Positions 1 through 7,509 of a stretch of DNA of 23,269 bases are shown piece after piece (positions within the stretch are counted from its first letter, which is position 1; each line of letters opens with the position of its first letter). The DNA lies in the IMG/VR virus record IMGVR_UViG_3300024346_000532, positions 1-23,269 of that record. One strand, given 5' to 3'. Origin of the DNA: a virus. Below the pieces are notes generated by a model that was not told where the DNA came from, searched no databases, and saw only the letters and a list, made by a program, of their open reading frames with translations. The position numbers and the translations under genes are program-made.

Positions 1-1516
1 CGACAGTGCGCTTGTGCTTAACAATAATACGTGCGCTTTCTAGTTGGTTTACACTCTTACGTGCAGAACCAGTCCAGCCGCTAAAGCCTTCGTTTACGCC
101 TTCTGGAAGTTTGTTGATTGGGCCACGCATCCTTCTAGACTTGTACCCGTGTTTTTGGTCCATTCTATCTTCAAGATCGAAACGGTCGCTCTTAACTTGT
201 GACAAGGGGGTGTTTGTGTTTTTCCCCCATTTTTGGGCATAGCGTTGCTTAACGCCCTTATCATATGCAGTGGCAGTTCCTCTCGGTCCATTCTTAATTA
301 ATTTTTCTGCTCGGTCATGATCAGGGTTCTTTGGCCCTTGTTTTTTAAGTTTCTGCGAAGTCATAGGTTCGCCCATCAATCCAAATTTCGCGCTTATGCC
401 TGCGTTTGGAGAAGTTATTGCGCCTTGCTTCATTGCTTTTTGCTTTGGTGTCAATTCATTAATCCGCTCAACTTCATTCATTGCTGTATCATATGCTGAT
501 TCTTCTTTAACGTTCCAAGAAATTTTGCCATTTACCAACTTGCCTATTTCGCCTTCAGGTTGTAGATTATCATCTGTTGCAACTAGAACTAATTCTTCTA
601 TATCAACGCCGTGTTTAGCCGCAAGTTCTTCTATTGGTGCTGTCAATGTTCCATTCATGCCTGGATAGCCGTCATCTTCACCAACTAGCTCACCGTTTAC
701 GTATAGTCTTAGCATATAAAAGTCGTCACTGTAATCGTATGATACTTTCATTTCAGCTGGCGCGTTTGTGTACGCTGATTCATTTTTTACCATTGCTTCT
801 TTGTCCCTTGTTTCGCGTGACTTGCCTGTGCTAGCAAAGCTGCGGGCTTGTTCTTCGTTTCTGAATGATTTAAGCTTGCCATTTAAGTTTGTTGCAAACC
901 AGCCGATTTTACTCTTTGATACTGTGCCTGCTACTCCTTCTTGTACTTTTGAATGTGTAGTCACAAGATCTTTACCAGCATCAGTTGCAATATAACCCTT
1001 ACGGACCTTACCATCCTTAACAAATGGCTCAATAAGGCCTTGTTTTTTTAATGCATAGAATGCCCGGCGGGTTTCACTTCCAGGTGCCATAATATATTTG
1101 TTAACAATATCTGTTAATACTGTTAATTGTCTAGCATTTAATTGTGACGACTCTTGTACTTTATTTTTTGCCATGTATGCGAAGTCCCTTGGTTCTATTG
1201 ATTTACCAAATGTCTTGACCGTATACTCAATAATATGACGGTTGGCTAAGTTGCGGATTGATGATAGTAATGACTTAACGCCTTTAATGTCTGTGTCTTT
1301 GCTTAGGTTCACTACTATTTCATTAGTAGTCTCGTCTACAACATAGTTGACCATCATCTGAATATTTTTTAAGTAAAAGCGACGAGCTTCTGTTGGGTTT
1401 GTTGTCTTTTTCCCATCATCAGTAAACAACACGAGTTTGTTAGAACTCCCGCCTACACCAGTACCTGTAAGTACCTTAAATAATTGTTCTGCAATATGAT
1501 CTACTGATTTTGTCAT
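1..1516 (-). CDS. Large phage protein of unknown function, 3' part outside the window
   Basis: An open frame of 505 full codons runs from an ATG at 1516 to the left edge with no stop, so the C-terminus lies outside the window. The N-terminus reads MTKSVDHIAEQLFKVLTGTG. The chain is hydrophilic and rich in Lys, Asn and Asp, with no signal peptide or membrane segment. The last visible part contains QLESARIIVKHKRTV, which resembles proteins I remember from marine T4-like phages that have no assigned function, so a virion or assembly role is an inference. The gene starts 16 bases after the terminase stop. It has no Shine-Dalgarno sequence, but a perfect late promoter box lies 5 bases before the ATG. 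I am sure it is a gene and unsure of its role. Confidence 0.85.
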   Translation of the reverse strand, partial: MTKSVDHIAEQLFKVLTGTGVGGSSNKLVLFTDDGKKTTNPTEARRFYLKNIQMMVNYVVDETTNEIVVNLSKDTDIKGVKSLLSSIRNLANRHIIEYTVKTFGKSIEPRDFAYMAKNKVQESSQLNARQLTVLTDIVNKYIMAPGSETRRAFYALKKQGLIEPFVKDGKVRKGYIATDAGKDLVTTHSKVQEGVAGTVSKSKIGWFATNLNGKLKSFRNEEQARSFASTGKSRETRDKEAMVKNESAYTNAPAEMKVSYDYSDDFYMLRLYVNGELVGEDDGYPGMNGTLTAPIEELAAKHGVDIEELVLVATDDNLQPEGEIGKLVNGKISWNVKEESAYDTAMNEVERINELTPKQKAMKQGAITSPNAGISAKFGLMGEPMTSQKLKKQGPKNPDHDRAEKLIKNGPRGTATAYDKGVKQRYAQKWGKNTNTPLSQVKSDRFDLEDRMDQKHGYKSRRMRGPINKLPEGVNEGFSGWTGSARKSVNQLESARIIVKHKRTV

Positions 1517-1521
1517 GCTAG

Positions 1522-1529
1522 TATTTATA
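1522..1529 (-). promoter_or_regulatory. T4-type late promoter TATAAATA before the left-edge gene
   Basis: On the minus strand the box is an exact TATAAATA, the T4 late consensus read by the gp55/gp33 sigma system. It lies between the terminase stop and the next ATG. With the usual position of the box (about -13 to -6), transcription would begin on the A of the ATG at 1516. Confidence 0.75.
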
Positions 1530-1532
1530 CCT

Positions 1533-3089
1533 TTATAAAATTCCAACTGGCATTGGTCTGCGCAGTTCGCTATCGTCAAAGCTGTCTTTTAAATCATCAA
1601 ATGCATCAGGATCATACTTGGCAACTTGCATAGCCATACGAACAGCTAAGATGGTTGACATAACTAGATCGTCAGTTTCGCCTTCTTTAGCTTTGTAACT
1701 ATTACCGTGTGCAATGAATGTTTTAAGTTCACGTATAAGGTTCTTGCTGCGAACTTTCATACTATCTTCTTCTATCCAACGTTTTAGTTTTGCGCAGGCT
1801 GATAGCTTTGTTGAATTAGTAGTAGTAAACCCTTTTCTAAAGCGGCGGCCGTTACCTTTTTTCTTTGGTTCACTTAGGAATATGCCAGGAATGTTCTCCT
1901 CGCCCATCTCAGAGAGTGAGATAAGTGCAGCTTCACCAAGTGTATTGTTTTCTACACTGTAATAGATTTCACTATTTGGGGCAGCTTCTTCAATTTCTTC
2001 CAGAATATTCTTTAGGATTTTAATTTGCATCTGTATTGGTGTTTTGTTATGTTGCCACTCGCCAACTTGTCGCATACCCGGAATCGCATATACTTGTATA
2101 GCAGACGGGTCACCACCTGTTCCTAAACTAGGATCAAGGGCTACTAGGTATGTTTGATCATCGCGGATCTTATCGTACCAACGTATTTGTCCAACTTTGC
2201 GCATTGGCTCCATACCAAGATCCATTTCACTTAGGTAAATGCTGTTGATTAGTGTTTCGTCAAACGCAATGAATTCACATTCATGCTCACGGCGGAAACG
2301 CTCGTCACCAATCTTGGCGCGTTCTTCATCTGCCCATGCTTGGTCGCGATCTGGGTGCTTGTCCCATTTAACTAGGTAAGGACGGAATCCGTTCACACCT
2401 ATATCTGTTTCGTTACCATACTCATCAACACGCTTGTTAGCTTGTTTCCAAATACGTGCAAATTGGTCATCGTCTTGGTTAGGGGTTGATGTAATAATAC
2501 ACTTACCACCAGTTGACAATGTTGGTGAGATAGATGTCCAAAACTCTTCTGCAACACGCGGAGGGACAAATGCAAATTCGTCCAAATACACAAGTGAAAG
2601 TGCTAGACCACGTCCAGTATTTTCAGTTGTAGCTTGCGCAATAATTTTGCTGCCGTTATCAAATGTAATGCTACCTTTGTTGTACTCTGTTGCCCCAGCA
2701 CGAATAAAGTCTGGGCAACTCTCATACATATAACGTAGACGTGTCATAATTTCGTTTGCACCATCACGCTTGTGTGCTGCAACTAGGATTGTGCTGTCTG
2801 GCTTAAACATCGCAAACCAAAGTAAGTATGCCGCGGCGCAGGTGGACTTACCAGTTTGACGTGATAGTAGACTGATTGAATACCGGAAATCGTTGTATGA
2901 ATTTACAAGACCTTCTTGATAGTCAAACAATTCAAATGCCATCCTACCTTTAGTAGGGTGCTGAATGTAGCAATAGTTGCGGATAAAATACAAAGGGTTG
3001 ACAGAACAAAGAGCCAATTCTCTAAGTTCATTTTGACTCATACGCTCCGTTGTATACGGGCGTTTAACTAAGTCAGTATTTACCGCCAT
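1533..3089 (-). CDS. 17: Terminase large subunit (gp17-like packaging ATPase and nuclease)
   Basis: This is the motor that pumps DNA into the prohead and cuts the concatemer. The 518-residue protein has an N-terminal ATPase with Walker A SRQTGKST (residues 76-83), Walker B LVYLDE (about 166-171) with the catalytic Glu, and the coupling motif TSTP (about 200-203). The C-terminal half is a RuvC-like nuclease, with ALDPSLGTGGD (around Asp319), a middle acidic patch at YYSVENN, and a final ETDD near the C-terminus. T4 gp17 is about 610 residues, so this is a shorter version, as is common outside the T4 subgroup. Its ATG abuts the stop of the preceding gene. It would work with the gp16-like protein at 4357-4890 and the portal, which is not in the window. 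Confidence 0.97.
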   Translation of the reverse strand: MAVNTDLVKRPYTTERMSQNELRELALCSVNPLYFIRNYCYIQHPTKGRMAFELFDYQEGLVNSYNDFRYSISLLSRQTGKSTCAAAYLLWFAMFKPDSTILVAAHKRDGANEIMTRLRYMYESCPDFIRAGATEYNKGSITFDNGSKIIAQATTENTGRGLALSLVYLDEFAFVPPRVAEEFWTSISPTLSTGGKCIITSTPNQDDDQFARIWKQANKRVDEYGNETDIGVNGFRPYLVKWDKHPDRDQAWADEERAKIGDERFRREHECEFIAFDETLINSIYLSEMDLGMEPMRKVGQIRWYDKIRDDQTYLVALDPSLGTGGDPSAIQVYAIPGMRQVGEWQHNKTPIQMQIKILKNILEEIEEAAPNSEIYYSVENNTLGEAALISLSEMGEENIPGIFLSEPKKKGNGRRFRKGFTTTNSTKLSACAKLKRWIEEDSMKVRSKNLIRELKTFIAHGNSYKAKEGETDDLVMSTILAVRMAMQVAKYDPDAFDDLKDSFDDSELRRPMPVGIL

Positions 3090-3821
3090 TTACTTACCTT
3101 TGAATTTACGGTAGGCTTTTGCAAGGGTTGAAGGCTTAATTGATTCTTCAATGCGGACAGGCATTGCTTTAGCATTAACATAACGACGTAGGCTGAGATC
3201 AACTGTTTCGCCTTCTGGCTGCTCTTGATAATGACCACGATCATCATACTGCTTATAAACAGAGTTTGCCCATTCACGCATTTGCTGTTGCTCATTTTTT
3301 GGCTCTTTGGCTGACTCCGTTGCAGTGTGTGTAACATCTGCTAGATGTGCGTCAATACCAGACGTAGATTTCAATCCCCACTTTGCAGCGGCTTTTTGTG
3401 CAGCGCCATAACTAGAAGTAGCAGTTACTTCTGTCATGCCTTTTTTAGCATGGACACAAACATAAGGACGACCATCAGCTGACTCGTCAAGCTCTTCATC
3501 ATCATCGACAAACCGCCCTCCCCAGCCGCCGCCACCATAGCGATTCAGTTCTTCGTCGTCATCGTCTTCATCATCATCATCTGACTCATTTACTGACTCG
3601 TCCCATGGCGCTTTCTTTAGCGATACTTTTTTGCTGCGAGTCTCATCTGCTTTGTCAAATGCAGCTTGCTTAGCTTTTTCTTCTGCTTCGCCCTCATAAA
3701 CAACAGGAACATATGTTTCCATAATAGTTTGCACTGTCTTATTAGTATCAGTTGTCTCTTTTTTCACAGCTGGTGTGTTACCTGCAAGTACGCGAAGTCT
3801 TTCGAGTTCTTTTTTATCCAT
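3090..3821 (-). CDS. Acidic phage protein of unknown function upstream of terminase
   Basis: This is a 243-residue protein starting MDKKELERLRVLAG, a start I recognise from small proteins in marine T4-like phages. The middle (about residues 75-115) is very acidic, with runs of Asp and Glu around a Gly-rich stretch. It is followed by a folded-looking segment (VCVHAKKGMTEV to GIDAHLADV, about 121-163). The C-terminus is basic (LAKAYRKFKGK). There is no signal peptide. It sits directly between the gene at 3823 and terminase, with one base between neighbours on one side and none on the other, so the three are probably translated together. An assembly or packaging role fits the location but is not shown by the sequence. 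Confidence 0.85.
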   Translation of the reverse strand: MDKKELERLRVLAGNTPAVKKETTDTNKTVQTIMETYVPVVYEGEAEEKAKQAAFDKADETRSKKVSLKKAPWDESVNESDDDDEDDDDEELNRYGGGGWGGRFVDDDEELDESADGRPYVCVHAKKGMTEVTATSSYGAAQKAAAKWGLKSTSGIDAHLADVTHTATESAKEPKNEQQQMREWANSVYKQYDDRGHYQEQPEGETVDLSLRRYVNAKAMPVRIEESIKPSTLAKAYRKFKGK

Positions 3822-3822
3822 T

Positions 3823-4332
3823 TTAGTTCTCTACTTTCTTTAGGTGCTCTGCACGGTCTGCGGCGATCTCTTTAATGAATGAAGCTTTGAACTTCTCGCC
3901 ATAAAAATCATCTGCGTTTACTTTTTCAGCTTCGGAATATTCATCATCACCAATACGTGGCTTATAATCTTCTTCAGGCATTTCTTCTGCTTCATCTTCA
4001 ATATGCAGAGGCTCTAGCTTATTGCGTACAATAATGAAGCGCTCATGTATGCCCATTTTTTGTGTTAATTCAGCTAGCAATGTAAGTGGACTCGCTGGTT
4101 GGCGTGTTTTAAAGTCAATCATGTAAACTTCTGCTGCATCAATGCTGCGGAAATCGCGCGGGTTGCGCTGGATAATTGTTTTTTGTGGGGTGCCAATGTC
4201 AAATCCATCATATTTGCGTAGGTGCAACTCCATTGCGTCGAGCTGCGTGTCTGTTGGCTCCATAGCGATTTTTACACGAAATTCATGTACCGCTTCATTT
4301 TCTGCCAAATATTGCCCTAGTTTCTTGTTCAT
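3823..4332 (-). CDS. Phage protein of unknown function in the packaging cluster
   Basis: This is a 169-residue protein (MNKKLGQYLAENEAVHEFRV). The first two thirds look like a compact alpha/beta domain with a repeated pattern of short strands (EFRVKIAME, VYMIDFKT, RFIIVRNK). The C-terminal third is acidic and helical. The start is supported by an AGGAG Shine-Dalgarno site about 5 bases upstream and by a late promoter box at 4354-4361. I do not recognise the family firmly. It lies between the gp16-like gene and terminase, so a virion or head-assembly role is the best guess. Confidence 0.85.
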   Translation of the reverse strand: MNKKLGQYLAENEAVHEFRVKIAMEPTDTQLDAMELHLRKYDGFDIGTPQKTIIQRNPRDFRSIDAAEVYMIDFKTRQPASPLTLLAELTQKMGIHERFIIVRNKLEPLHIEDEAEEMPEEDYKPRIGDDEYSEAEKVNADDFYGEKFKASFIKEIAADRAEHLKKVEN

Positions 4333-4353
4333 AGGAGTCTCCTGCTTATATTG

Positions 4354-4361
4354 TATTTATG
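4354..4361 (-). promoter_or_regulatory. Late promoter CATAAATA overlapping the end of the gp16-like gene
   Basis: The minus strand reads CATAAATA, one base from the T4 late consensus. The expected transcript start is near 4348. This gives a leader of about 16 bases that contains the AGGAG ribosome site of the gene starting at 4332. Confidence 0.65.
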
Positions 4362-4890
4362 CATCACTGTCTCTTTTTATGCCTGCAAGAATGTCATTCA
4401 ACATGTCATTGCGAGTTGAGATAATATGGCCTTCAGTCTCTTGAACATCACCACCTTCTGGCGTTTTGAGGTGACGTTGCTTGAGATAGTCAAGCTTTTC
4501 GTTTTCATGCTCTAACTTAGCTTTCTGAATCTGTAGTTTGATTACATCAAGCTTCTTTTGTGCTTTATTAGTTTTAGCGGTAATTGCGTTACCCATCATG
4601 CTGCTAGCTGCATTAAAAATATCTGCTGCGTGGCGATCTTCGACATTTTTGCCTAGTTCAACTAGTTCATCAAATGTATCAATTGCCTTACGTGCATACT
4701 CGTCATAGTCAACATCAACGTTGTCTAGCCCGCTGACTTGCGGTAAGGCAGCATCTATTTTGTCTGCTCTCTCCATAATCTGATTCATATCTTCTTGAGA
4801 ATAGTAGCTAATTTCTTCTACTTCACTATCATCAATTTCTGGTAGATTCATCGGCGGTAGATTAAATGTTTCTTCTAGTTTACGTGTCAT
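4357..4890 (-). CDS. 16: Probable terminase small subunit (gp16-like)
   Basis: Small terminase binds DNA and regulates the gp17 ATPase. The 177-residue protein has the layout of T4 gp16 (about 164 residues). It begins with an acidic N-terminus with a proline motif (FNLPPMNLPEIDD, compare the LDISDLPGID region of gp16). A central helical part follows, containing DIFNAASSMMGNAITAKTNK, which resembles the oligomerising helices. A Lys- and Glu-rich coiled coil comes next, and the tail is polar. Similarity is by pattern and position only, as this family diverges fast. The gene lies two genes upstream of gp17 on the same strand. Its start has an AAGGA site 6 bases upstream. Confidence 0.72.
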   Translation of the reverse strand: MTRKLEETFNLPPMNLPEIDDSEVEEISYYSQEDMNQIMERADKIDAALPQVSGLDNVDVDYDEYARKAIDTFDELVELGKNVEDRHAADIFNAASSMMGNAITAKTNKAQKKLDVIKLQIQKAKLEHENEKLDYLKQRHLKTPEGGDVQETEGHIISTRNDMLNDILAGIKRDSDA

Positions 4891-4899
4891 GTTGATTCC

Positions 4900-5268
4900 T
4901 TATTGGTCCCATAGTCGTGTATCTATCACTTTAAGCACAATTCCAAATGGGGTGAGGTCCTGGCTATTTGCAAATGCTAGTTCTTCGTCATTTCTTGCTA
5001 ACAATACGCAAACTGGAAGCTTGTTTGCCTCATTTGCATATATAAGACTTTGTCCAATACACTCATATAACTTTGTTTGTGTTGCCCAGTCAAATTCCAT
5101 TATGGCAAATGTTGTTTGGCAGTCTGGTCTAAGTCCAGACTGCAACCATTTTGTTGTGCCTTTATACTCTTGACTGCATACTAGATCTGAGTAATAACTC
5201 TCACGTTCTGCTGCAAATGCTGATGTTGCAATCAACATAAATGCTATAATTGCATAAATTAATTTCAT
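4900..5268 (-). CDS. Small secreted (periplasmic) protein with four cysteines
   Basis: The 122-residue protein has a clear Sec signal peptide. It starts MKLIYAIIAFMLIATSAFA, with a basic N-terminus, a hydrophobic core and an AFA-A signal peptidase I site after residue 19. There is no lipobox cysteine. The mature part carries four cysteines (31, 50, 70 and 87), enough for two disulfides, which fits the periplasm. I do not recognise the family. Its ATG overlaps the stop of the KTSC gene (ATGA-type coupling), so it belongs to the small accessory insert between gp4 and the gp16-like gene. Possible roles are cell-envelope effects such as superinfection exclusion or lysis control, but this is inference. 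Confidence 0.82.
   Translation of the reverse strand: MKLIYAIIAFMLIATSAFAAERESYYSDLVCSQEYKGTTKWLQSGLRPDCQTTFAIMEFDWATQTKLYECIGQSLIYANEANKLPVCVLLARNDEELAFANSQDLTPFGIVLKVIDTRLWDQ
5119..5143. repeat. Perfect 9-bp inverted repeat inside the secreted-protein gene
   Basis: GCAGTCTGG and CCAGACTGC flank a 7-base loop. The hairpin is inside codons 42-51 and is not followed by a T run, so it is probably not a terminator. It may be chance or may slow translation. Confidence 0.4.
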
Positions 5269-5498
5269 ATTCTACTTACTCTATAATTACCACGAATATC
5301 GCTGTGCCAATACTTACCTTTACTAGGTGCTTTGACCCATTGCCTAAACATTCCCTCAGGGACGCCAAGAACTCTGTATCTGCGGCCGTTGTTTAACGTC
5401 AAATTGACTGCGCCTTCTTCATAGTCTAAATCAGCAATCCAGCTAGACATCACACTAATTTCGTCTATCTGCATTTCATTTATTTCATTTAGGCGCAT
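5265..5498 (-). CDS. KTSC-domain protein
   Basis: The 77-residue protein matches the small KTSC domain (PF13619). It shows SSWIADLDYEEG, then LTLNNGRRYRVLGVP, then APSKGKYWHSDIRGNY. This is the usual order of an N-terminal Ser-rich strand, a Tyr-x-x-x-x-Val-Pro turn and a C-terminal S-K-G-x-(Y/F) and IRG motif. The domain is common in phages and bacteria and is suspected to bind nucleic acid, but no function is established. It overlaps the CxxC mini-gene upstream by 14 bases and the secreted-protein gene downstream by 4. The ribosome site is weak (GAAG), so translation is probably coupled to the upstream gene. Confidence 0.88.
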   Translation of the reverse strand: MRLNEINEMQIDEISVMSSWIADLDYEEGAVNLTLNNGRRYRVLGVPEGMFRQWVKAPSKGKYWHSDIRGNYRVSRI

Positions 5499-5589
5499 CT
5501 TGCTTCTTCAATATTTCTTTTTGGCACTCTTTGCAGATCTCAGATCCGTATTCAGCGCAATCTTTACATGTGTCTGGTAATTTGCTCAT
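5485..5589 (-). CDS. 34-residue CxxC...CxxC mini-protein
   Basis: A short frame starts at an ATG that overlaps the gp4 stop in an ATGA junction and ends inside the KTSC gene. The product has cysteines at 8, 11, 19 and 22, arranged C-x2-C-x7-C-x2-C (DTCKDCAEYGSEICKECQK). This is a typical four-Cys zinc knuckle, followed by a basic tail. The spacing is too regular to be chance, and the coupled overlaps on both sides support translation. The function is unknown. A metal-stabilised adaptor or nucleic-acid binder is the most likely kind of role. Confidence 0.7.
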   Translation of the reverse strand: MSKLPDTCKDCAEYGSEICKECQKEILKKQDAPK

Positions 5590-6059
5590 CGTTTTATCCT
5601 TTTGGGGAATTTAGCTTTCTTTTGCGGACGAGCTTTTTGCGGCTTATTGAATATTTCTTTCTCAGTTACGATACGAAATCCAATGCCTTGCTGTCTGCAC
5701 CATTGTCGTGCATAATTCCATTTTGCTTCATTTATGACTGCCATCGCTTGGTCATACTGGCCTTTAGCATTGCCTGCCATTTGCCCGCTTGGTTTAACTT
5801 CAACCAACTCTGCATGTTTTTTGCCTTCTTTATCCATGTAAACAACAAAGAAATCTGGTATATAGTTTGCACGTTTACCAGTAATAGGGTTGATATAAGG
5901 AATTTTGTGGCTTTCACTTGCCCATGCTAATATTGAGGGGTGATTGTCGCACATACGCATAAACTGCAATTCCCAACCTGACCTGTACTTAGGAATGTGC
6001 TTGCCTATGTACTTTTCAGTATTCTTTGGTTGATAGTTGCCTTGTTGATAGTTTCCCAT
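5586..6059 (-). CDS. 4: Head completion protein gp4 (gp50/gp4 nuclease-fold family)
   Basis: In T4, gp4 completes the filled head before tail joining. The 157-residue protein closely follows T4 gp4 in sequence order: EKYIGKHIPKYRSGWE, a segment with DNHPSILAWASE, IPYINPITGKRANYIPDFFV, and a VEVKP motif. Glu30, Asp69, Glu87 and Lys89 form the E...D...ExK pattern of the PD-(D/E)xK (TnsA/Hjc-like) nuclease fold. The C-terminus is strongly basic (about residues 139-157), suggesting DNA contact. There is no Shine-Dalgarno site. A late promoter box lies 5 bases before the ATG. The stop is coupled to the CxxC mini-gene. Confidence 0.95.
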   Translation of the reverse strand: MGNYQQGNYQPKNTEKYIGKHIPKYRSGWELQFMRMCDNHPSILAWASESHKIPYINPITGKRANYIPDFFVVYMDKEGKKHAELVEVKPSGQMAGNAKGQYDQAMAVINEAKWNYARQWCRQQGIGFRIVTEKEIFNKPQKARPQKKAKFPKRIKR

Positions 6060-6064
6060 AACGA

Positions 6065-6072
6065 TATTTATG
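6065..6072 (-). promoter_or_regulatory. Late promoter CATAAATA directly before gp4
   Basis: The minus strand reads CATAAATA, then five bases (TCGTT), then the gp4 ATG. With usual spacing the transcript would begin on the ATG. This is the same geometry as at 1522-1529. Confidence 0.7.
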
Positions 6073-6769
6073 TATTGTTTATAAAGTCAAGTACCGCTTG
6101 TGGGGCAGTGAGTGTTCCTGCAAACGTTTCGGTTCGTGTCGTTTGTCCTGTTGACGACTGTCTTGACGCGCTGCCACCTGAGCCGCCAGTCTCATTAACC
6201 TGTATGCTTTCAGGCTGGAATGTTACACTGTACATAACAGGGTTGCTGTCACTGTAATCTAGTGTATCACCTTGGATATTGGTGATAGTAGGATTAATCA
6301 AAATCGTGTCACGTGAGAGACCTGCGTGTCCATTTTGATTAATTACAATACGAGGGAAAAAGTATCGATCAGCGTTTGGTGTAAATCCTAGGTCAGTTTC
6401 AAAGTTTGGGTCGACTGTGCTGCTGCCTTCTCGTGATATACGTTGATCGATACCTTTTCCGCCGTTGAAGTAATGCGACAGATAGTCACGCATTAGGGTG
6501 TGCCATTCACTATCGAATGTATCGTAAAATGACACCGTAATTGGTTCATAATTGAGACGGGTTTGTACCACTCTCTTTTTATTGTATTGATTCATTAATT
6601 GTGTGTCTACACTATAGCTAGCTGCTGATACACTGCTGACACGAGTAAAAACGATACTAGGGCGATCAAATCGCTCTAGTATCAACGTAAAGTTAAACTT
6701 TTGGCGTGGCACCAAAATGCCACCGCCACCTTTGCCAAATTCCTCTGCTGCAAAATTAGTAATTGCCAT
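6068..6769 (-). CDS. Second tail-tube-fold virion protein, possible tube initiator
   Basis: The 233-residue protein lies directly after the tail tube gene, 12 bases away, and has the same kind of make-up. It has an N-terminal beta strand (KFNFTLILERFDRP), a 'VSSVSAASYSVDTQLMNQYN' segment like the loop of tube proteins, then EPITVSFYDTFDSEWHTLM, and later NPVMYSVTFQPESIQV. The C-terminus is a Ser/Gly/Thr-rich linker plus a short tail. In T4, the baseplate tube initiators gp48 and gp54 share the tube fold. A gp54-like or other tube-end role is my inference. The first ATG has a weak AGGA site. It probably shares the tube mRNA. Confidence 0.62.
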   Translation of the reverse strand: MAITNFAAEEFGKGGGGILVPRQKFNFTLILERFDRPSIVFTRVSSVSAASYSVDTQLMNQYNKKRVVQTRLNYEPITVSFYDTFDSEWHTLMRDYLSHYFNGGKGIDQRISREGSSTVDPNFETDLGFTPNADRYFFPRIVINQNGHAGLSRDTILINPTITNIQGDTLDYSDSNPVMYSVTFQPESIQVNETGGSGGSASRQSSTGQTTRTETFAGTLTAPQAVLDFINNT

Positions 6770-6781
6770 TGCTATCCTAAA

Positions 6782-7396
6782 TTAGGTTGTCGCGTTAGTA
6801 TCTGCGTTTGTATCGCCGTTGAATACTGGGTTGCTTAGAGTATCAGTAATACCACTATCAACAACACCGTGACGTGCATTGTCGTAACGAAGTGTTACGC
6901 TAATGGTCTGGTATTCACCACCGCTTGCATAGTTTGTCTCATTGTATGTCAAGTTTGAAATGTAGCAACCACTCAATTCCCATTCGTCTAGGACTACTGG
7001 GTCAGGGTTACCACCGTTCAAGTTCTGGATAACACATTCAAACTTGTAGCTTGTGCCTGCCTGTACTGAACTTTGGTTTGCCATGTCAATTTGACGTGCA
7101 ACTTGCTGGTCAAACAGTGTGCTAGTTGCTGATGTAATATCGTCACGTAGCTCGATTGTAACTGGTTCCCACGTATGCTTACCAGCTAGGTAAATGCGTG
7201 AGTTATATGTATCTACAAGCACTTCATCATGTGTCATGTTAGGGCGTGTTACACTTACAACGTTTTGTGTTGCAACTGATGTATCGCCTGCACCCATTCT
7301 GAGAAAGTTTACGCGGAAACGATATTGTAGTTTTGGCATCAACGTACCCTGTTGTTCAGTGGTTGTTGGTACACTTAATTTGTCTAGAACTGCCAT
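6782..7396 (-). CDS. 19: Tail tube protein gp19
   Basis: gp19 hexamers stack to form the inner tail tube. The 204-residue protein has the marine T4-like gp19 pattern: an N-terminal PKLQYRFRVNF, VSVTRPNMTHDEVLV, then KHTWEPVTIELRDD, and a C-terminal GGEYQTISVTLRYDNARH. The T4 protein has 163 residues, and the extra length is mostly at the Ala/Thr/Asn-rich C-terminus. The start has a strong AAGGAGA site and a late promoter (7431-7438). It is separated from the sheath gene by the plus-strand cassette, whereas gp18 and gp19 are adjacent in T4. Confidence 0.9.
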   Translation of the reverse strand: MAVLDKLSVPTTTEQQGTLMPKLQYRFRVNFLRMGAGDTSVATQNVVSVTRPNMTHDEVLVDTYNSRIYLAGKHTWEPVTIELRDDITSATSTLFDQQVARQIDMANQSSVQAGTSYKFECVIQNLNGGNPDPVVLDEWELSGCYISNLTYNETNYASGGEYQTISVTLRYDNARHGVVDSGITDTLSNPVFNGDTNADTNATT

Positions 7397-7430
7397 TCAT
7401 CTATCTCCTTAGTATGCGCTCTGCTGTAAG

Positions 7431-7438
7431 TATTTATC
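7431..7438 (-). promoter_or_regulatory. Late promoter GATAAATA of the tail tube gene
   Basis: The minus strand reads GATAAATAC upstream of gp19. The predicted start is near 7425, leaving a leader of about 29 bases with an AAGGAGA ribosome site. It diverges from the early promoter at 7457-7485. Confidence 0.72.
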
Positions 7439-7456
7439 CAAAACGCCATTTTTTTC

Positions 7457-7485
7457 TTGACACCCTAAACGCCTTACTGTATAAC
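7457..7485 (+). promoter_or_regulatory. Early sigma70-type promoter (copy 1)
   Basis: It has TTGACA at 7457-7462, a 17-base spacer, and TATAAC at 7480-7485. The spacer CCCTAAACGCCTTACTG resembles those of the promoters at 13280 and 13806. The downstream leader AGTAAGTAAAGGAGA (7491-7505) is also shared with them. It drives the four plus-strand small genes. Confidence 0.82.
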
Positions 7486-7509
7486 ATAGGAGTAAGTAAA
7501 GGAGACACT

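Noticed and set aside
6-995. Several plus-strand frames of 60-90 codons over the left edge
   Set aside because: They lie opposite a continuous minus-strand frame of over 500 codons, lack ribosome sites and have unlikely residue composition. They are shadows.
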